Assembly: GCA_902798965.1 (NCBI GenBank)
Contig: CADBYS010000003.1
Span: 1-64,000 of the forward strand
Direction of reading: 5' to 3'
From: an uncultured Bacteroidales bacterium
GTDB lineage: Bacteria; Bacteroidota; Bacteroidia; Bacteroidales; Paludibacteraceae
DNA length: 64,000 bases
This document shows, in pieces, positions 50,216 through 58,077 of this stretch. The translations under genes were made by a program, and so were the position numbers. The notes under the pieces were generated by a model, which made no database searches, was not told the DNA's origin, and saw nothing but the letters and a program-made list of their open reading frames with translations. How positions within the stretch are numbered: position 1 is the first letter of the stretch; every line of letters starts with the position of its first letter.

Positions 50216-51457
50216 CTATCGCTTGTGCGTGTGCGGGCGGTTGCCGTTGCGGGAATGTTTGTGGAAATGACCACGACGATTCTTATTGCCTGCCGGCTGC
50301 GCATACAGGCTGTTGTCCGGCGCGTCGCCTAAGGCGGATGGCAACACCAGCCGCTGTATCTCTTTGCCAAGGAACCGCTCAATCTTTGCCCAGTAACGTG
50401 CGTCCTCCGGACTAACGAGCGTGATCGCTTCGCCAAGATTCTCGGCACGTGCCGTACGGCCTATACGATGCACATAATCCTCTGCATCACGCGGCACGTC
50501 GAAGTTGATGACCAGAGGTATATCGTCCACGTCTATCCCTCGCGCCACAATATCCGTAGCCACAAGCACATCCACCTTGTTGTTGCGGAAATCGAGCATC
50601 ACCTCGTCGCGTTGCTTCTGCTCCAGATCGCTGTGCATGGCGCGCGCGTTCAGTCCCTGACGGCTCAAAAGTACAGTCAGCTCCTTGACGCGCTGTTTCT
50701 TGCCCGCAAAGAGGATAACCTTGCTCAGGTGTTGCTCTTTCAGCCGGTCGATGATAAACGGAATCTTCTGCGTCTCGAAGCAGCACAAAGCACGCTGCGC
50801 TATACTCTCCGGCGGACGGGAAATAGCAATCTTCACCTCGGCGGGATTGTTCATGATCTTCTTTGCCATGCGGCGGATATTATCCGGCATCGTGGCGGAG
50901 AACATAATCGTCTGCCGCTCTTTAGGCAAACAATCCACAATCTTCATTATATCGTCGTAGAATCCCATATCGAGCATCCTATCCGCCTCATCCAGGATAA
51001 AGTACTTAACTCCCGAGAAGTCGATATCCATGATGTTCATATGGCTGAGCAGTCGTCCGGGCGTAGCGATCACGATATCTGCCCCGGTCTTCAATCCGTT
51101 GGCCTGCGTGGAGAAGTTCCGACTGTCGTTGCCGCCATATACAGCTACGGACGAAAACGGCACATAGTACCCGAAACCTTCCATCTGCTGGTCGATCTGT
51201 TGCGCCAGTTCGCGGGTAGGCGCCATGATGATGGCATTCAGCTTGCCGGGATCATGGTCATCATATTGCAGGTTGGTCAGCAGCGGCAATATATATGCCG
51301 CCGTCTTGCCCGTGCCGGTCTGCGCACAACTGATCACATCGCGATGCTCAAGCAAGATAGGTATAGTCTGTTCCTGTACAGGCGTGCAGGTATCGAAGTG
51401 CATGTCCCACAAGGCATCCAGCACTTCATCGGAAAGTGGAAGTTCGTCAAAATACAT
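50216..51457 (-). CDS. DEAD-box RNA helicase, RhlE-like
   Basis: A 413-residue RNA helicase. Motifs: Q motif (FDTCTPVQEQTIP), Walker A AQTGTGKTAAY, PTRELAQQ (Ia), TPGRLL (Ib), DEADRMLDMGF (II), SATMP (III), and VATDIVARGIDVDDIPLVINFD with HRIGRTARA (V and VI). The basic His/Arg/Asn-rich tail (GNKNRRGHFHKHSRNGNRPH) probably helps bind RNA. Likely roles are ribosome assembly or RNA decay. It is the first gene of the downstream housekeeping block when read on the plus strand, and it follows mdh on the minus strand. Confidence 0.93.
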   Translation of the reverse strand: MYFDELPLSDEVLDALWDMHFDTCTPVQEQTIPILLEHRDVISCAQTGTGKTAAYILPLLTNLQYDDHDPGKLNAIIMAPTRELAQQIDQQMEGFGYYVPFSSVAVYGGNDSRNFSTQANGLKTGADIVIATPGRLLSHMNIMDIDFSGVKYFILDEADRMLDMGFYDDIMKIVDCLPKERQTIMFSATMPDNIRRMAKKIMNNPAEVKIAISRPPESIAQRALCCFETQKIPFIIDRLKEQHLSKVILFAGKKQRVKELTVLLSRQGLNARAMHSDLEQKQRDEVMLDFRNNKVDVLVATDIVARGIDVDDIPLVINFDVPRDAEDYVHRIGRTARAENLGEAITLVSPEDARYWAKIERFLGKEIQRLVLPSALGDAPDNSLYAQPAGNKNRRGHFHKHSRNGNRPHTHKR

Positions 51458-51489
51458 GTTTCGGGATTTCTTACATGTGGTGTATTTTT

Positions 51490-51524
51490 ACAACAACAGC
51501 CTTCATCTCGGAGGCTGTTGTTGT
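51490..51524 (-). terminator. Strong inverted repeat between mdh and the helicase gene
   Basis: ACAACAACAGCCT (51490-51502) and AGGCTGTTGTTGT (51512-51524) are perfect 13-base arms around a 9-base loop. On the minus strand it lies 28 bases after the mdh stop with A-rich flanks. The downstream run on that strand is A rather than T, so it may be a 3' stabiliser as well as a terminator. Confidence 0.55.
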
Positions 51525-51551
51525 TTTGTTGCGCCTTAGCGCGTTCGTGAT

Positions 51552-52493
51552 TTAGAGGGCTCCAATCTCGTGGAGGATGTTCGTAGTCTTGGCTGTAGCG
51601 TCGTGCGAAGCCTTGAACAATGCCTTCTCCTCATCATTGAGGTCGAGCTCTACAATCTTCTCGATACCCTTGCGACCGATGATACAGGGAACGCCGATCA
51701 TGATATCGTCATAGCCATACTCACCCTCGAGCTTAGCCGAAGCAGGGATCATGCGCTTCTGGTCGTTGAGGATAGCGTCAACCATGAAGGCAACCGAAGC
51801 ACCCGGAGCCATCCAAGCCGATGTGCCGAGCAGACCGGTCAGCGTAGCACCGCCAACCATAGTAGCCTTAACTACCTCGTCCAGTTCCTCAGCCGACAGC
51901 AGCGACGATACAGGTATTCCGCGGTAAGCGGCAAAGCGCTTCATAGGAATCATGGTCGTGTCGCCGTGACCACCGATAACGAAGGCATCGATGTCGTGCG
52001 CATAGCAACCGAGCTTCTGGCTCAGATAGTATTTGAAACGGCTGGAGTCAAGCGCACCACCCATACCGATAACTCGGTTACGCGACAGACCCATAGCCTT
52101 CAGGGTCAGATAAGCCATCGTATCCATCGGGTTCGATACAACGATGATGATTGCCTCGGGCGAGTGAGCCAGAATCTGCGTAGCAACGCTCTTAACGATA
52201 CCTGCGTTAACGCCGATCAGCTCCTCACGCGTCATACCCGGCTTACGGGGCAGACCGGAAGTGATAACTACTACATCCGAACCGGCAGTCAGACTATAGT
52301 CATTGGTTACACCCTTAACTACGGTCGAGAAACCGATAGTCTGAGCGGATTGCATGATATCCATGGCCTTGCCCTCAGCAACGCCTTCCTTGATATCAAT
52401 CAGTACAACTTCGCTGGCGATATTCTTTACAGCGATTACATTGGCAGCGGTAGCACCTACGTTACCTGCGCCTACTACAGTTACTTTTGACAT
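51552..52493 (-). CDS. mdh: Malate dehydrogenase
   Basis: A 313-residue NAD-dependent enzyme of the LDH-like MDH group, interconverting oxaloacetate and malate; in Bacteroidales it feeds fumarate respiration. GAGNVGATAANV is the Rossmann loop. SGLPRKPGMTREELIGVN carries the malate-specific Arg pattern, NPMDTMAYL the conserved Asp/Asn, and GGHGDTTMIP the catalytic His. I chose the ATG at 52493 (MSKVTVVGAG); the frame goes on upstream to 52598 but through the promoter. Confidence 0.97.
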   Translation of the reverse strand: MSKVTVVGAGNVGATAANVIAVKNIASEVVLIDIKEGVAEGKAMDIMQSAQTIGFSTVVKGVTNDYSLTAGSDVVVITSGLPRKPGMTREELIGVNAGIVKSVATQILAHSPEAIIIVVSNPMDTMAYLTLKAMGLSRNRVIGMGGALDSSRFKYYLSQKLGCYAHDIDAFVIGGHGDTTMIPMKRFAAYRGIPVSSLLSAEELDEVVKATMVGGATLTGLLGTSAWMAPGASVAFMVDAILNDQKRMIPASAKLEGEYGYDDIMIGVPCIIGRKGIEKIVELDLNDEEKALFKASHDATAKTTNILHEIGAL

Positions 52494-52556
52494 GTGTTTG
52501 TATTTATATTGTGTTAATTTTTGTTCTATCGTATCGCGTTTCACCAAACGCGACTG

Positions 52557-52588
52557 CAAAGTTACGATTTTTTTTTGACATTTGCAAA
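52557..52588 (-). promoter_or_regulatory. Promoter of mdh
   Basis: On the minus strand TTTG is at 52588-52585 and TAACTTTG at 52564-52557, with a 20-base spacer. It confirms the start at 52493. Confidence 0.85.
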
Positions 52589-52668
52589 TTTTTTGCAATA
52601 AATCTTTGCAGAAATATGCATTTTTGTCACTTTATGTGGGATTAGGATGAAAAATTCCCACCTGTTTG

Positions 52669-53562
52669 TTATTCAAACAGCATGTACGGACGTAGTTTCT
52701 GCTGTTCGTCCTCGGTAAAGATGCCCGCCAATTCGTTCATCGAGCGTAATCGTATTTTGCTTCGCCGCAAGTCATACACCTGTTCCGCTTGCCGATAACT
52801 GATATACGGATGTCGCTGCAGCCGGCGAATGGACGCATGATTAACCTGTATCGGTTCAATTCGTGCGGTATCGGCATATAGATGCGGGATTAGGCTATCC
52901 ACGCGCTCGGCAGGTATCTCCCGAATCTCGTACAACTGCTCCGCCGCATAGTACCCGCCCAGATTGTTGCGGTACTTGATGATCTGTATTGCCGTGTACC
53001 GTCCTACACCTCGCAGCAGCATCAGCTCCGTTGTGTCGGCAGTATTCAGTTCAAGGACAGTATCACGTTTCGGATAGGTATTGCTTAGGACGAGACCAGC
53101 ATTTTCCCCTCCTTTCTCCCCACTTACCACTGAGTCAATCTGTATGTACGGCTCGAGTGTCGCGTACAACGAATCGTTCATACCATACAAGCTGCGCAGT
53201 TCCTCTTTCTTGCGAAACACCTTCCCTGCTTGCCTGTAACGCAGCAGGTTATGTGCCATCCATGGTTTCATGCCCACCGTGACGAGCAATGTACTGTCAG
53301 CCGTATTCGGGTCGAAAGGCTGCAAGCATATTGGTATAGTGTCGCGCTTGCGGCTATATTGCGCGCGGCGTTCGGCATATTGCGCCTGGCTGAGCGAATC
53401 CAGATAGGCCTGGAACGCCTCTTCACGCTCGGGTTGCATGGTCAGCAGTTCGGGCAAAGACTGCTGTTCCGCTCTGCGGCGCGTGAGGTACGCGCACAAC
53501 TCCAGAGCTGCCACAATCAGCAACAGACACGCTAACCCTATCCATTGATTCTTACTCATCAC
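52669..53562 (-). CDS. Helix-hairpin-helix protein (ComEA-like)
   Basis: A 297-residue protein with one N-terminal membrane helix (about residues 6-24) and two to three helix-hairpin-helix units: FDPNTADSTLLVTVGMKPWMAHNLLRYRQAG, LNTADTTELMLLRGVGRYTAIQIIKYRNNLGGY and a degenerate third (VNHASIRRLQRHPYISYRQAEQVY). HhH repeats bind DNA backbone non-specifically; membrane-tethered ComEA binds incoming DNA in transformation, but that role here is a guess. The start overlaps the xseA stop by four bases. Confidence 0.88.
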   Translation of the reverse strand: MMSKNQWIGLACLLLIVAALELCAYLTRRRAEQQSLPELLTMQPEREEAFQAYLDSLSQAQYAERRAQYSRKRDTIPICLQPFDPNTADSTLLVTVGMKPWMAHNLLRYRQAGKVFRKKEELRSLYGMNDSLYATLEPYIQIDSVVSGEKGGENAGLVLSNTYPKRDTVLELNTADTTELMLLRGVGRYTAIQIIKYRNNLGGYYAAEQLYEIREIPAERVDSLIPHLYADTARIEPIQVNHASIRRLQRHPYISYRQAEQVYDLRRSKIRLRSMNELAGIFTEDEQQKLRPYMLFE

Positions 53563-54713
53563 TCCACGATTGAGGTCAGTTCTCCATCGGCGAACACGGT
53601 GGTCAGCCGCGTGCCTGCGGGAGCTTGCTCTGCATGACGAATAATCTTGCCGTCACAGAGCGTAAGCGTATAGCCTTTGCGGAAGATCTGCTCGGGCGAA
53701 TGCAGACTGATGGCTTGCTGAAACATCTGTATCTTGTTGCGTTCGGTTTGCAGGGTGCGGGCAATGGCGTATTGAAGCGTCAGCCGCAGCTGCTCGATCT
53801 GTTGCTTGCGCATAGCAACCATCTGCGTAGCTACGCGCGACAATCGCTGGCGCAGTTGGTCGATCCGAACCAGTTGTTGGGCATTATGGTCTACGAGCAT
53901 CTCCGCCACGGCGGTAGGTGTCTTGAGCGAGCTGTGCACAACCATATCCACTATACTCACGTCGCGCGTGTGACCTATTCCTGACAATATAGGCAGCGGA
54001 AACTGCGCACAATGCGATGCCAACTCATAGGTATCGAAACATGTCAAGTCGGTCGTAGCTCCTCCGCCACGAATAATAGCTATACAATCAAAAAAATCCA
54101 TCTTCGCAGCTATTTCATTCAGCGCCGATATGATAGAACGCGCTGCGCCATCGCCCTGCATTACAGCGGGAAAGAACTGCGTGGTGAACAGCAGATGGTA
54201 GGGATTATCCGAAAGCTGATGACAGAAGTCGCCATAACCCGCTGCGGTTTCTGCAGAAATGACAGCAACGCGGCGAATGACTGCAGGCAAAACGAGGGAT
54301 TTATTCATGTCGAGCACCCCATCCTTCTCCAGGCGTTGCAGTGTGAGCTGACGTTGCCGCGCCAAGTCGCCCAAGGTGAACGAAGGATCGATATTCTGAA
54401 TATTCAGGCTCAAGCCATATACAGGGTGAAACTCCACACTCACCTCCACCAGCACTTGCATACCTGCCTCCGGGCGTTTGCCTGTTTCTTGCAAGAAGTA
54501 GGCGGATATGAGTTGCCAGATATTACTCCAGCACGTGGCACGCATCTTAGCGGCAAACATACCCCGCTCGCCTTTCTCCACCAGCTCCAGATAGCAATGC
54601 CCGCGGTCGGTAAGTTGCGCAATCTCCGCACGCACCCAATACGTGGCAGGGAAAGCCTGCTGAATCTGTTCATCCAGCAGCGCACATAATTCCGATAGAG
54701 ATAGTGAAGTCAT
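53559..54713 (-). CDS. xseA: Exodeoxyribonuclease VII large subunit
   Basis: A 384-residue subunit that with XseB degrades single-stranded DNA. The N-terminal OB fold (YWVRAEIAQLTDRGHCYLELVEKG) is followed by the core with VISAETAAGYGDF, IIRGGGATTDLTCFDTYELA and ISGIGHTRDVSIVDMVVH, all family signatures. A helical coiled-coil region and a short C-terminus close it. No xseB gene is adjacent in the window. The gene is coupled to the HhH protein gene downstream and lies six bases after the esterase gene's start side. Confidence 0.96.
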   Translation of the reverse strand: MTSLSLSELCALLDEQIQQAFPATYWVRAEIAQLTDRGHCYLELVEKGERGMFAAKMRATCWSNIWQLISAYFLQETGKRPEAGMQVLVEVSVEFHPVYGLSLNIQNIDPSFTLGDLARQRQLTLQRLEKDGVLDMNKSLVLPAVIRRVAVISAETAAGYGDFCHQLSDNPYHLLFTTQFFPAVMQGDGAARSIISALNEIAAKMDFFDCIAIIRGGGATTDLTCFDTYELASHCAQFPLPILSGIGHTRDVSIVDMVVHSSLKTPTAVAEMLVDHNAQQLVRIDQLRQRLSRVATQMVAMRKQQIEQLRLTLQYAIARTLQTERNKIQMFQQAISLHSPEQIFRKGYTLTLCDGKIIRHAEQAPAGTRLTTVFADGELTSIVE

Positions 54714-54719
54714 AGATTG

Positions 54720-55619
54720 TCAATGAGATTGAAAGAATGAATGGATTTCGGCATATACCTGTCGGCTTTCGGGCAACTGCGGGTATAGCACGCTGAACAC
54801 ATGCCCTAATTTGGTCTGCTTGCCTTTGGGAAAATCATGCAGGCGATGCTCTACACCCGCCGCAGTCAATATACTATCCAACTTGAGTGTGTCTTTGCGG
54901 ATGATATCCTCGGCACTGGTTACCAGGTACAACGGCGGCAGTTGCGTCTCCCCGACCATCGCCGAAGGGTCGAAGATATATGGCAAATACGATTTGCCCT
55001 TCTCTTCGCGCGCAGATACTACGTTACGCAAAAAGGACAACAGATCCTTGCGCCGTGTATCCAGCATGATCGAGATGAGCGCCGCAGCGCGGAAACGAAT
55101 ACCGCAAGCATGAATGCCAAACAGTTGCTGCAAGTGCTTACTTCCCTCCAGCGCCAAGGCAAAGAGCGCCAACAACGCCCCCGCCGAATCTCCTGTGAGA
55201 TAACAACTATCGAGGTTCAGACCATACTGCTTCCGATGTTCGCTGATGAATCGTAAAGCTGCCATCACGTCGGCAATCTGGTGAATAAGCGTGGTGTCGG
55301 GGATGCGGCGGTAACTCAAGCTTACTACAGCATAGCCCATTCGCGCCCACTCGTAGTTGAAGTTCGTATTCACCGTCTTGTACGAGGCAAACAGCCCACC
55401 GCCGTGGATGTTCACAATTACCGGCATATCTTCCGCGCCACTCCGAGGGCGATAGATATCCAGCAGGTGCTCAGCCGTACCGTCGGCTATGTACGGGATA
55501 TCGGCTTGTATCGACAAGTCGGTTGCCTCAAGCTGCTGCCGACTCATCCGCCGGGCATCAATGCGCTCGAACAGGTAGCGACCAAAGCGCGCAAGCAGTA
55601 TGGATAACAGGATAAGCAT
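54720..55619 (-). CDS. Alpha/beta-hydrolase, esterase-like
   Basis: A 299-residue protein. NIHGGGLF (HGG oxyanion motif, about residues 68-75) and GDSAGALLAL (nucleophile Ser, about 145) mark the hormone-sensitive-lipase type of esterase; the acid Asp is probably in VTSAEDIIRKDT and the His in KLGHVFSV. A short hydrophobic N-terminus may target the membrane. Substrate unknown: perhaps acetylated sugars or small esters. It stands between gtrA and xseA with gaps of one and six bases. Confidence 0.88.
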   Translation of the reverse strand: MLILLSILLARFGRYLFERIDARRMSRQQLEATDLSIQADIPYIADGTAEHLLDIYRPRSGAEDMPVIVNIHGGGLFASYKTVNTNFNYEWARMGYAVVSLSYRRIPDTTLIHQIADVMAALRFISEHRKQYGLNLDSCYLTGDSAGALLALFALALEGSKHLQQLFGIHACGIRFRAAALISIMLDTRRKDLLSFLRNVVSAREEKGKSYLPYIFDPSAMVGETQLPPLYLVTSAEDIIRKDTLKLDSILTAAGVEHRLHDFPKGKQTKLGHVFSVLYPQLPESRQVYAEIHSFFQSH

Positions 55620-55620
55620 A

Positions 55621-56109
55621 TTAGCGTCGGAAGGTGAAATATTTCTGCCCTAAGAAACTGATAACCACCGTGAACAGCGTGATGGCAATCTTCGAAGGCG
55701 TGGGATACCAGGCAAACACCTCAACAAGCAGCTTGAGGCCGAAGTAGTTGACTGCCAGGTTCACGGCTACTATCAGTATGTACCGCCCCAACTGACGTGC
55801 GCCGTGCAGCGTGGACTGCGTGAACGTTACGTACTTGTTCAGCCAAAAGCCCGTGAGCAACGTTATCGGGAACACGATGCACAGCGAGGCGATGTGCGGC
55901 GTGAGGCACAAACTGTGATCCGCCAAGTGCAGATACACCAACTCATGACCCACAACAAAGTTGTAGGTCACAAAGTACAGTATCCAGTCAAGTACCATGT
56001 TCCCGCCGCCGCACGCTCCGTAACGAAAAATCTCTCTTGGCACGTACTTTTGAAACGGAGAATAGACAAAATCTATAATTTTTGTAATTATTTGTGCTAT
56101 TTTTTGCAT
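55621..56109 (-). CDS. GtrA-family membrane protein
   Basis: A 162-residue protein with four hydrophobic segments and the GtrA signature FRYGACGGGNMVLDWILYF, FPITLLTGFWLNKYVTF and a C-terminal FLGQKYFTFRR. GtrA proteins are thought to flip polyprenyl-phosphate-linked glucose or to assist cell-envelope sugar transfer; no glycosyltransferase is adjacent. Its promoter at 56161-56192 faces the promoter of rsmA. Confidence 0.92.
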   Translation of the reverse strand: MQKIAQIITKIIDFVYSPFQKYVPREIFRYGACGGGNMVLDWILYFVTYNFVVGHELVYLHLADHSLCLTPHIASLCIVFPITLLTGFWLNKYVTFTQSTLHGARQLGRYILIVAVNLAVNYFGLKLLVEVFAWYPTPSKIAITLFTVVISFLGQKYFTFRR

Positions 56110-56113
56110 ATTG

Positions 56114-56145
56114 CTTGCATAAATAAAAAAAAATTCTTATCTTTG
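56114..56145 (+). promoter_or_regulatory. Probable promoter of rsmA
   Basis: CTTG at 56114-56117 and TATCTTTG at 56138-56145, spacer 20. The leader to 56268 is about 115 bases and passes through the promoter of gtrA. Confidence 0.65.
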
Positions 56146-56160
56146 TATGCTAATTACGTG

Positions 56161-56192
56161 CAAAGATACAACAAATATTTGAGAAAAGCAAA
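56161..56192 (-). promoter_or_regulatory. Promoter of gtrA
   Basis: On the minus strand TTTG is at 56192-56189 and TATCTTTG at 56168-56161, spacer 20. The transcript would begin near 56154, within a few bases of the start of the opposite rsmA transcript. Confidence 0.75.
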
Positions 56193-56267
56193 TTTTTCGT
56201 CATTTTTTTGCAATAATTCGCAATTTTGTTCAACCAATAACAGTAAATATGGACTATCACCCGGATA

Positions 56268-57095
56268 ATGCAAGCAGTACGTGCCAAAAAATCCCTTGGG
56301 CAGCATTTCCTTACGGACTTGACTATTGCCCGGCGCATAGCCGACACTCTTTCGTTGGCTGATGTTTCTTGCACCCCGCAGTTCGACATGTGCGGGAAGC
56401 CTGTTCCTGTTTTAGAAATAGGTCCGGGTATGGGTGTGCTTACGCAATACTTGCTCAAGAATCCTGATATCCGTCTTACGGCCATCGAGATCGACCGCGA
56501 GTCGGTTGCCTACTTGCGCGAGTGGTACCCTGAGCTGAACTTGGTTGAGGGAGATTTCCTGAAGTACGATCTCGATGCCTTATTCCCGAATCAGTCGTTC
56601 TGCGTTATAGGTAACTATCCCTACAATATATCTTCGCAGATCTTTTTCAAGGTGCTTGAGCACAGAGATCATATACCTGTCTGCAGCGGAATGATTCAGA
56701 AGGAGGTTGCCCAGCGCCTGGCTGCCAACCCGGGCAAGAAGGACTATGGTATTCTTAGTGTGCTGCTACAGGCGTACTACGACATCGAATACCTGTTCAC
56801 GGTAGGTAACCATGTGTTCAACCCGCCGCCAAAGGTCGAGTCGGCAGTTATTCGCCTCAAGCGGAACCAACGGCAACACCTCGACTGCGATGAACAGCTG
56901 TTCAAGACTGTGGTCAAGACGGCTTTCAACCAGCGACGAAAACAGATGCGCAATTCTCTGCAGCAGTTGGTAGGCAAGGGTAATCCCCTCCTACAAGAGA
57001 ATATCTTCACCAAGCGCCCCGAACAACTGCACGTCGATGAGTTTGTGGAACTTACTAAAATGATTGAACATGGCAGAACTCAAAATATTCTATAA
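56268..57095 (+). CDS. rsmA: 16S rRNA dimethyladenosine transferase
   Basis: A 275-residue SAM-dependent enzyme that dimethylates two adjacent adenines near the 3' end of 16S rRNA. KKSLGQHFLTD is the N-terminal signature, VLEIGPGMGVLTQYLL is motif I, IGNYPYNISSQIF (NxPY) the catalytic loop, and NPPPKVESAVIRL with FNQRRKQMRNSL the C-terminal family marks. Length fits. The 3' end overlaps corA by 26 bases. Confidence 0.97.
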   Translation: MQAVRAKKSLGQHFLTDLTIARRIADTLSLADVSCTPQFDMCGKPVPVLEIGPGMGVLTQYLLKNPDIRLTAIEIDRESVAYLREWYPELNLVEGDFLKYDLDALFPNQSFCVIGNYPYNISSQIFFKVLEHRDHIPVCSGMIQKEVAQRLAANPGKKDYGILSVLLQAYYDIEYLFTVGNHVFNPPPKVESAVIRLKRNQRQHLDCDEQLFKTVVKTAFNQRRKQMRNSLQQLVGKGNPLLQENIFTKRPEQLHVDEFVELTKMIEHGRTQNIL

Positions 57096-58017
57096 GGACA
57101 GCGAGAAGATCAAAGTGGCGCGCTCCATTTCCGCGCTCCGCCAGCTCGACAAGAAGGATATCATCTGGATTGACCTGCTCGACGTTTCCGACAAGACCGA
57201 GGATACGCTCGAGGGCTTCCTGAAGATTGACATTCAGGAAGATGAGGAGATGGAGGAGATCGAGATGTCCAGCCGTTATATCCAGACGGACGACAGCATC
57301 GTGGCTAACTCCAATTTCTTGCACTCCAATTTCGATGTCGAGGCGGTGAACTTTATCCTCAAGAACAATATTCTCGTTACCTCGCACGATCATGAACTCG
57401 GCTCGTTCAACGAGACGGTGAAGCGCATGTTTGTCAACACCCGTAACTTCCCCACCGGCTTCCATGTACTTGTAGCGCTGATGGAAACCCGTGTGGAGAA
57501 AGATGCCGACATGATCGAGGATACCACCGACCAAATCACCGAACTGTCAACCACCATCAATGCTTCCGACCACGTGGATGAAGAGATCCTGATTGAAATC
57601 AAGAACTTACAGGAAAAAGTAACCATCCTCCGTCAGAACATTATGGATAAGCAGCGTGTGATCAGCAACTTCCTCAAGTGCGATTTCTTCCCCGAGGAGT
57701 TGCAACCGCGTCTGACGATGGTCATCAAGGATATCAACTCGCTGTTCGAATATACCCGCTTCGGTTTCGACCGTTTGGACTACCTCCAGGATACCTTCCT
57801 CGGTCTGGTAAACATAGAGCAGAACAAGATCATCAAGATCTTCACCGTGGTGAACGTCATCTTCCTGCCTCCTACCCTCATCGCCAGTATGTACGGCATG
57901 AACTTCAAGGTGATGCCCGAACTGGAATGGGCTTTCGGCTACCCGTTCTCTATAGGACTGATGGTTGTATTCACCTTGCTGGTTCTCGGCATCTTCAAAC
58001 TCAAGAAGTGGCTGTAA
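57070..58017 (+). CDS. corA: CorA-type magnesium transporter
   Basis: A 315-residue protein. A soluble N-terminal domain with helical stalk (about 1-250) precedes two C-terminal membrane helices. YGMNF between them is the GMN selectivity motif, and a Lys-rich end (KLKKWL) closes the chain. CorA forms pentamers passing Mg2+ (also Co2+ and Ni2+). I prefer the ATG at 57070 (MAELKIFY) to a TTG six bases upstream. The start lies inside rsmA, so expression is coupled. Confidence 0.95.
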   Translation: MAELKIFYKDSEKIKVARSISALRQLDKKDIIWIDLLDVSDKTEDTLEGFLKIDIQEDEEMEEIEMSSRYIQTDDSIVANSNFLHSNFDVEAVNFILKNNILVTSHDHELGSFNETVKRMFVNTRNFPTGFHVLVALMETRVEKDADMIEDTTDQITELSTTINASDHVDEEILIEIKNLQEKVTILRQNIMDKQRVISNFLKCDFFPEELQPRLTMVIKDINSLFEYTRFGFDRLDYLQDTFLGLVNIEQNKIIKIFTVVNVIFLPPTLIASMYGMNFKVMPELEWAFGYPFSIGLMVVFTLLVLGIFKLKKWL

Positions 58018-58077
58018 CACCTATCGAAACAATAATACAAAACAAACAATAGAATAGATTATTGACATAACAACTAT

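Noticed and set aside
52494..52598. Upstream in-frame extension of mdh
   Set aside because: It would include the promoter -7 box at 52557-52564; the Rossmann fold starts right after the ATG at 52493.
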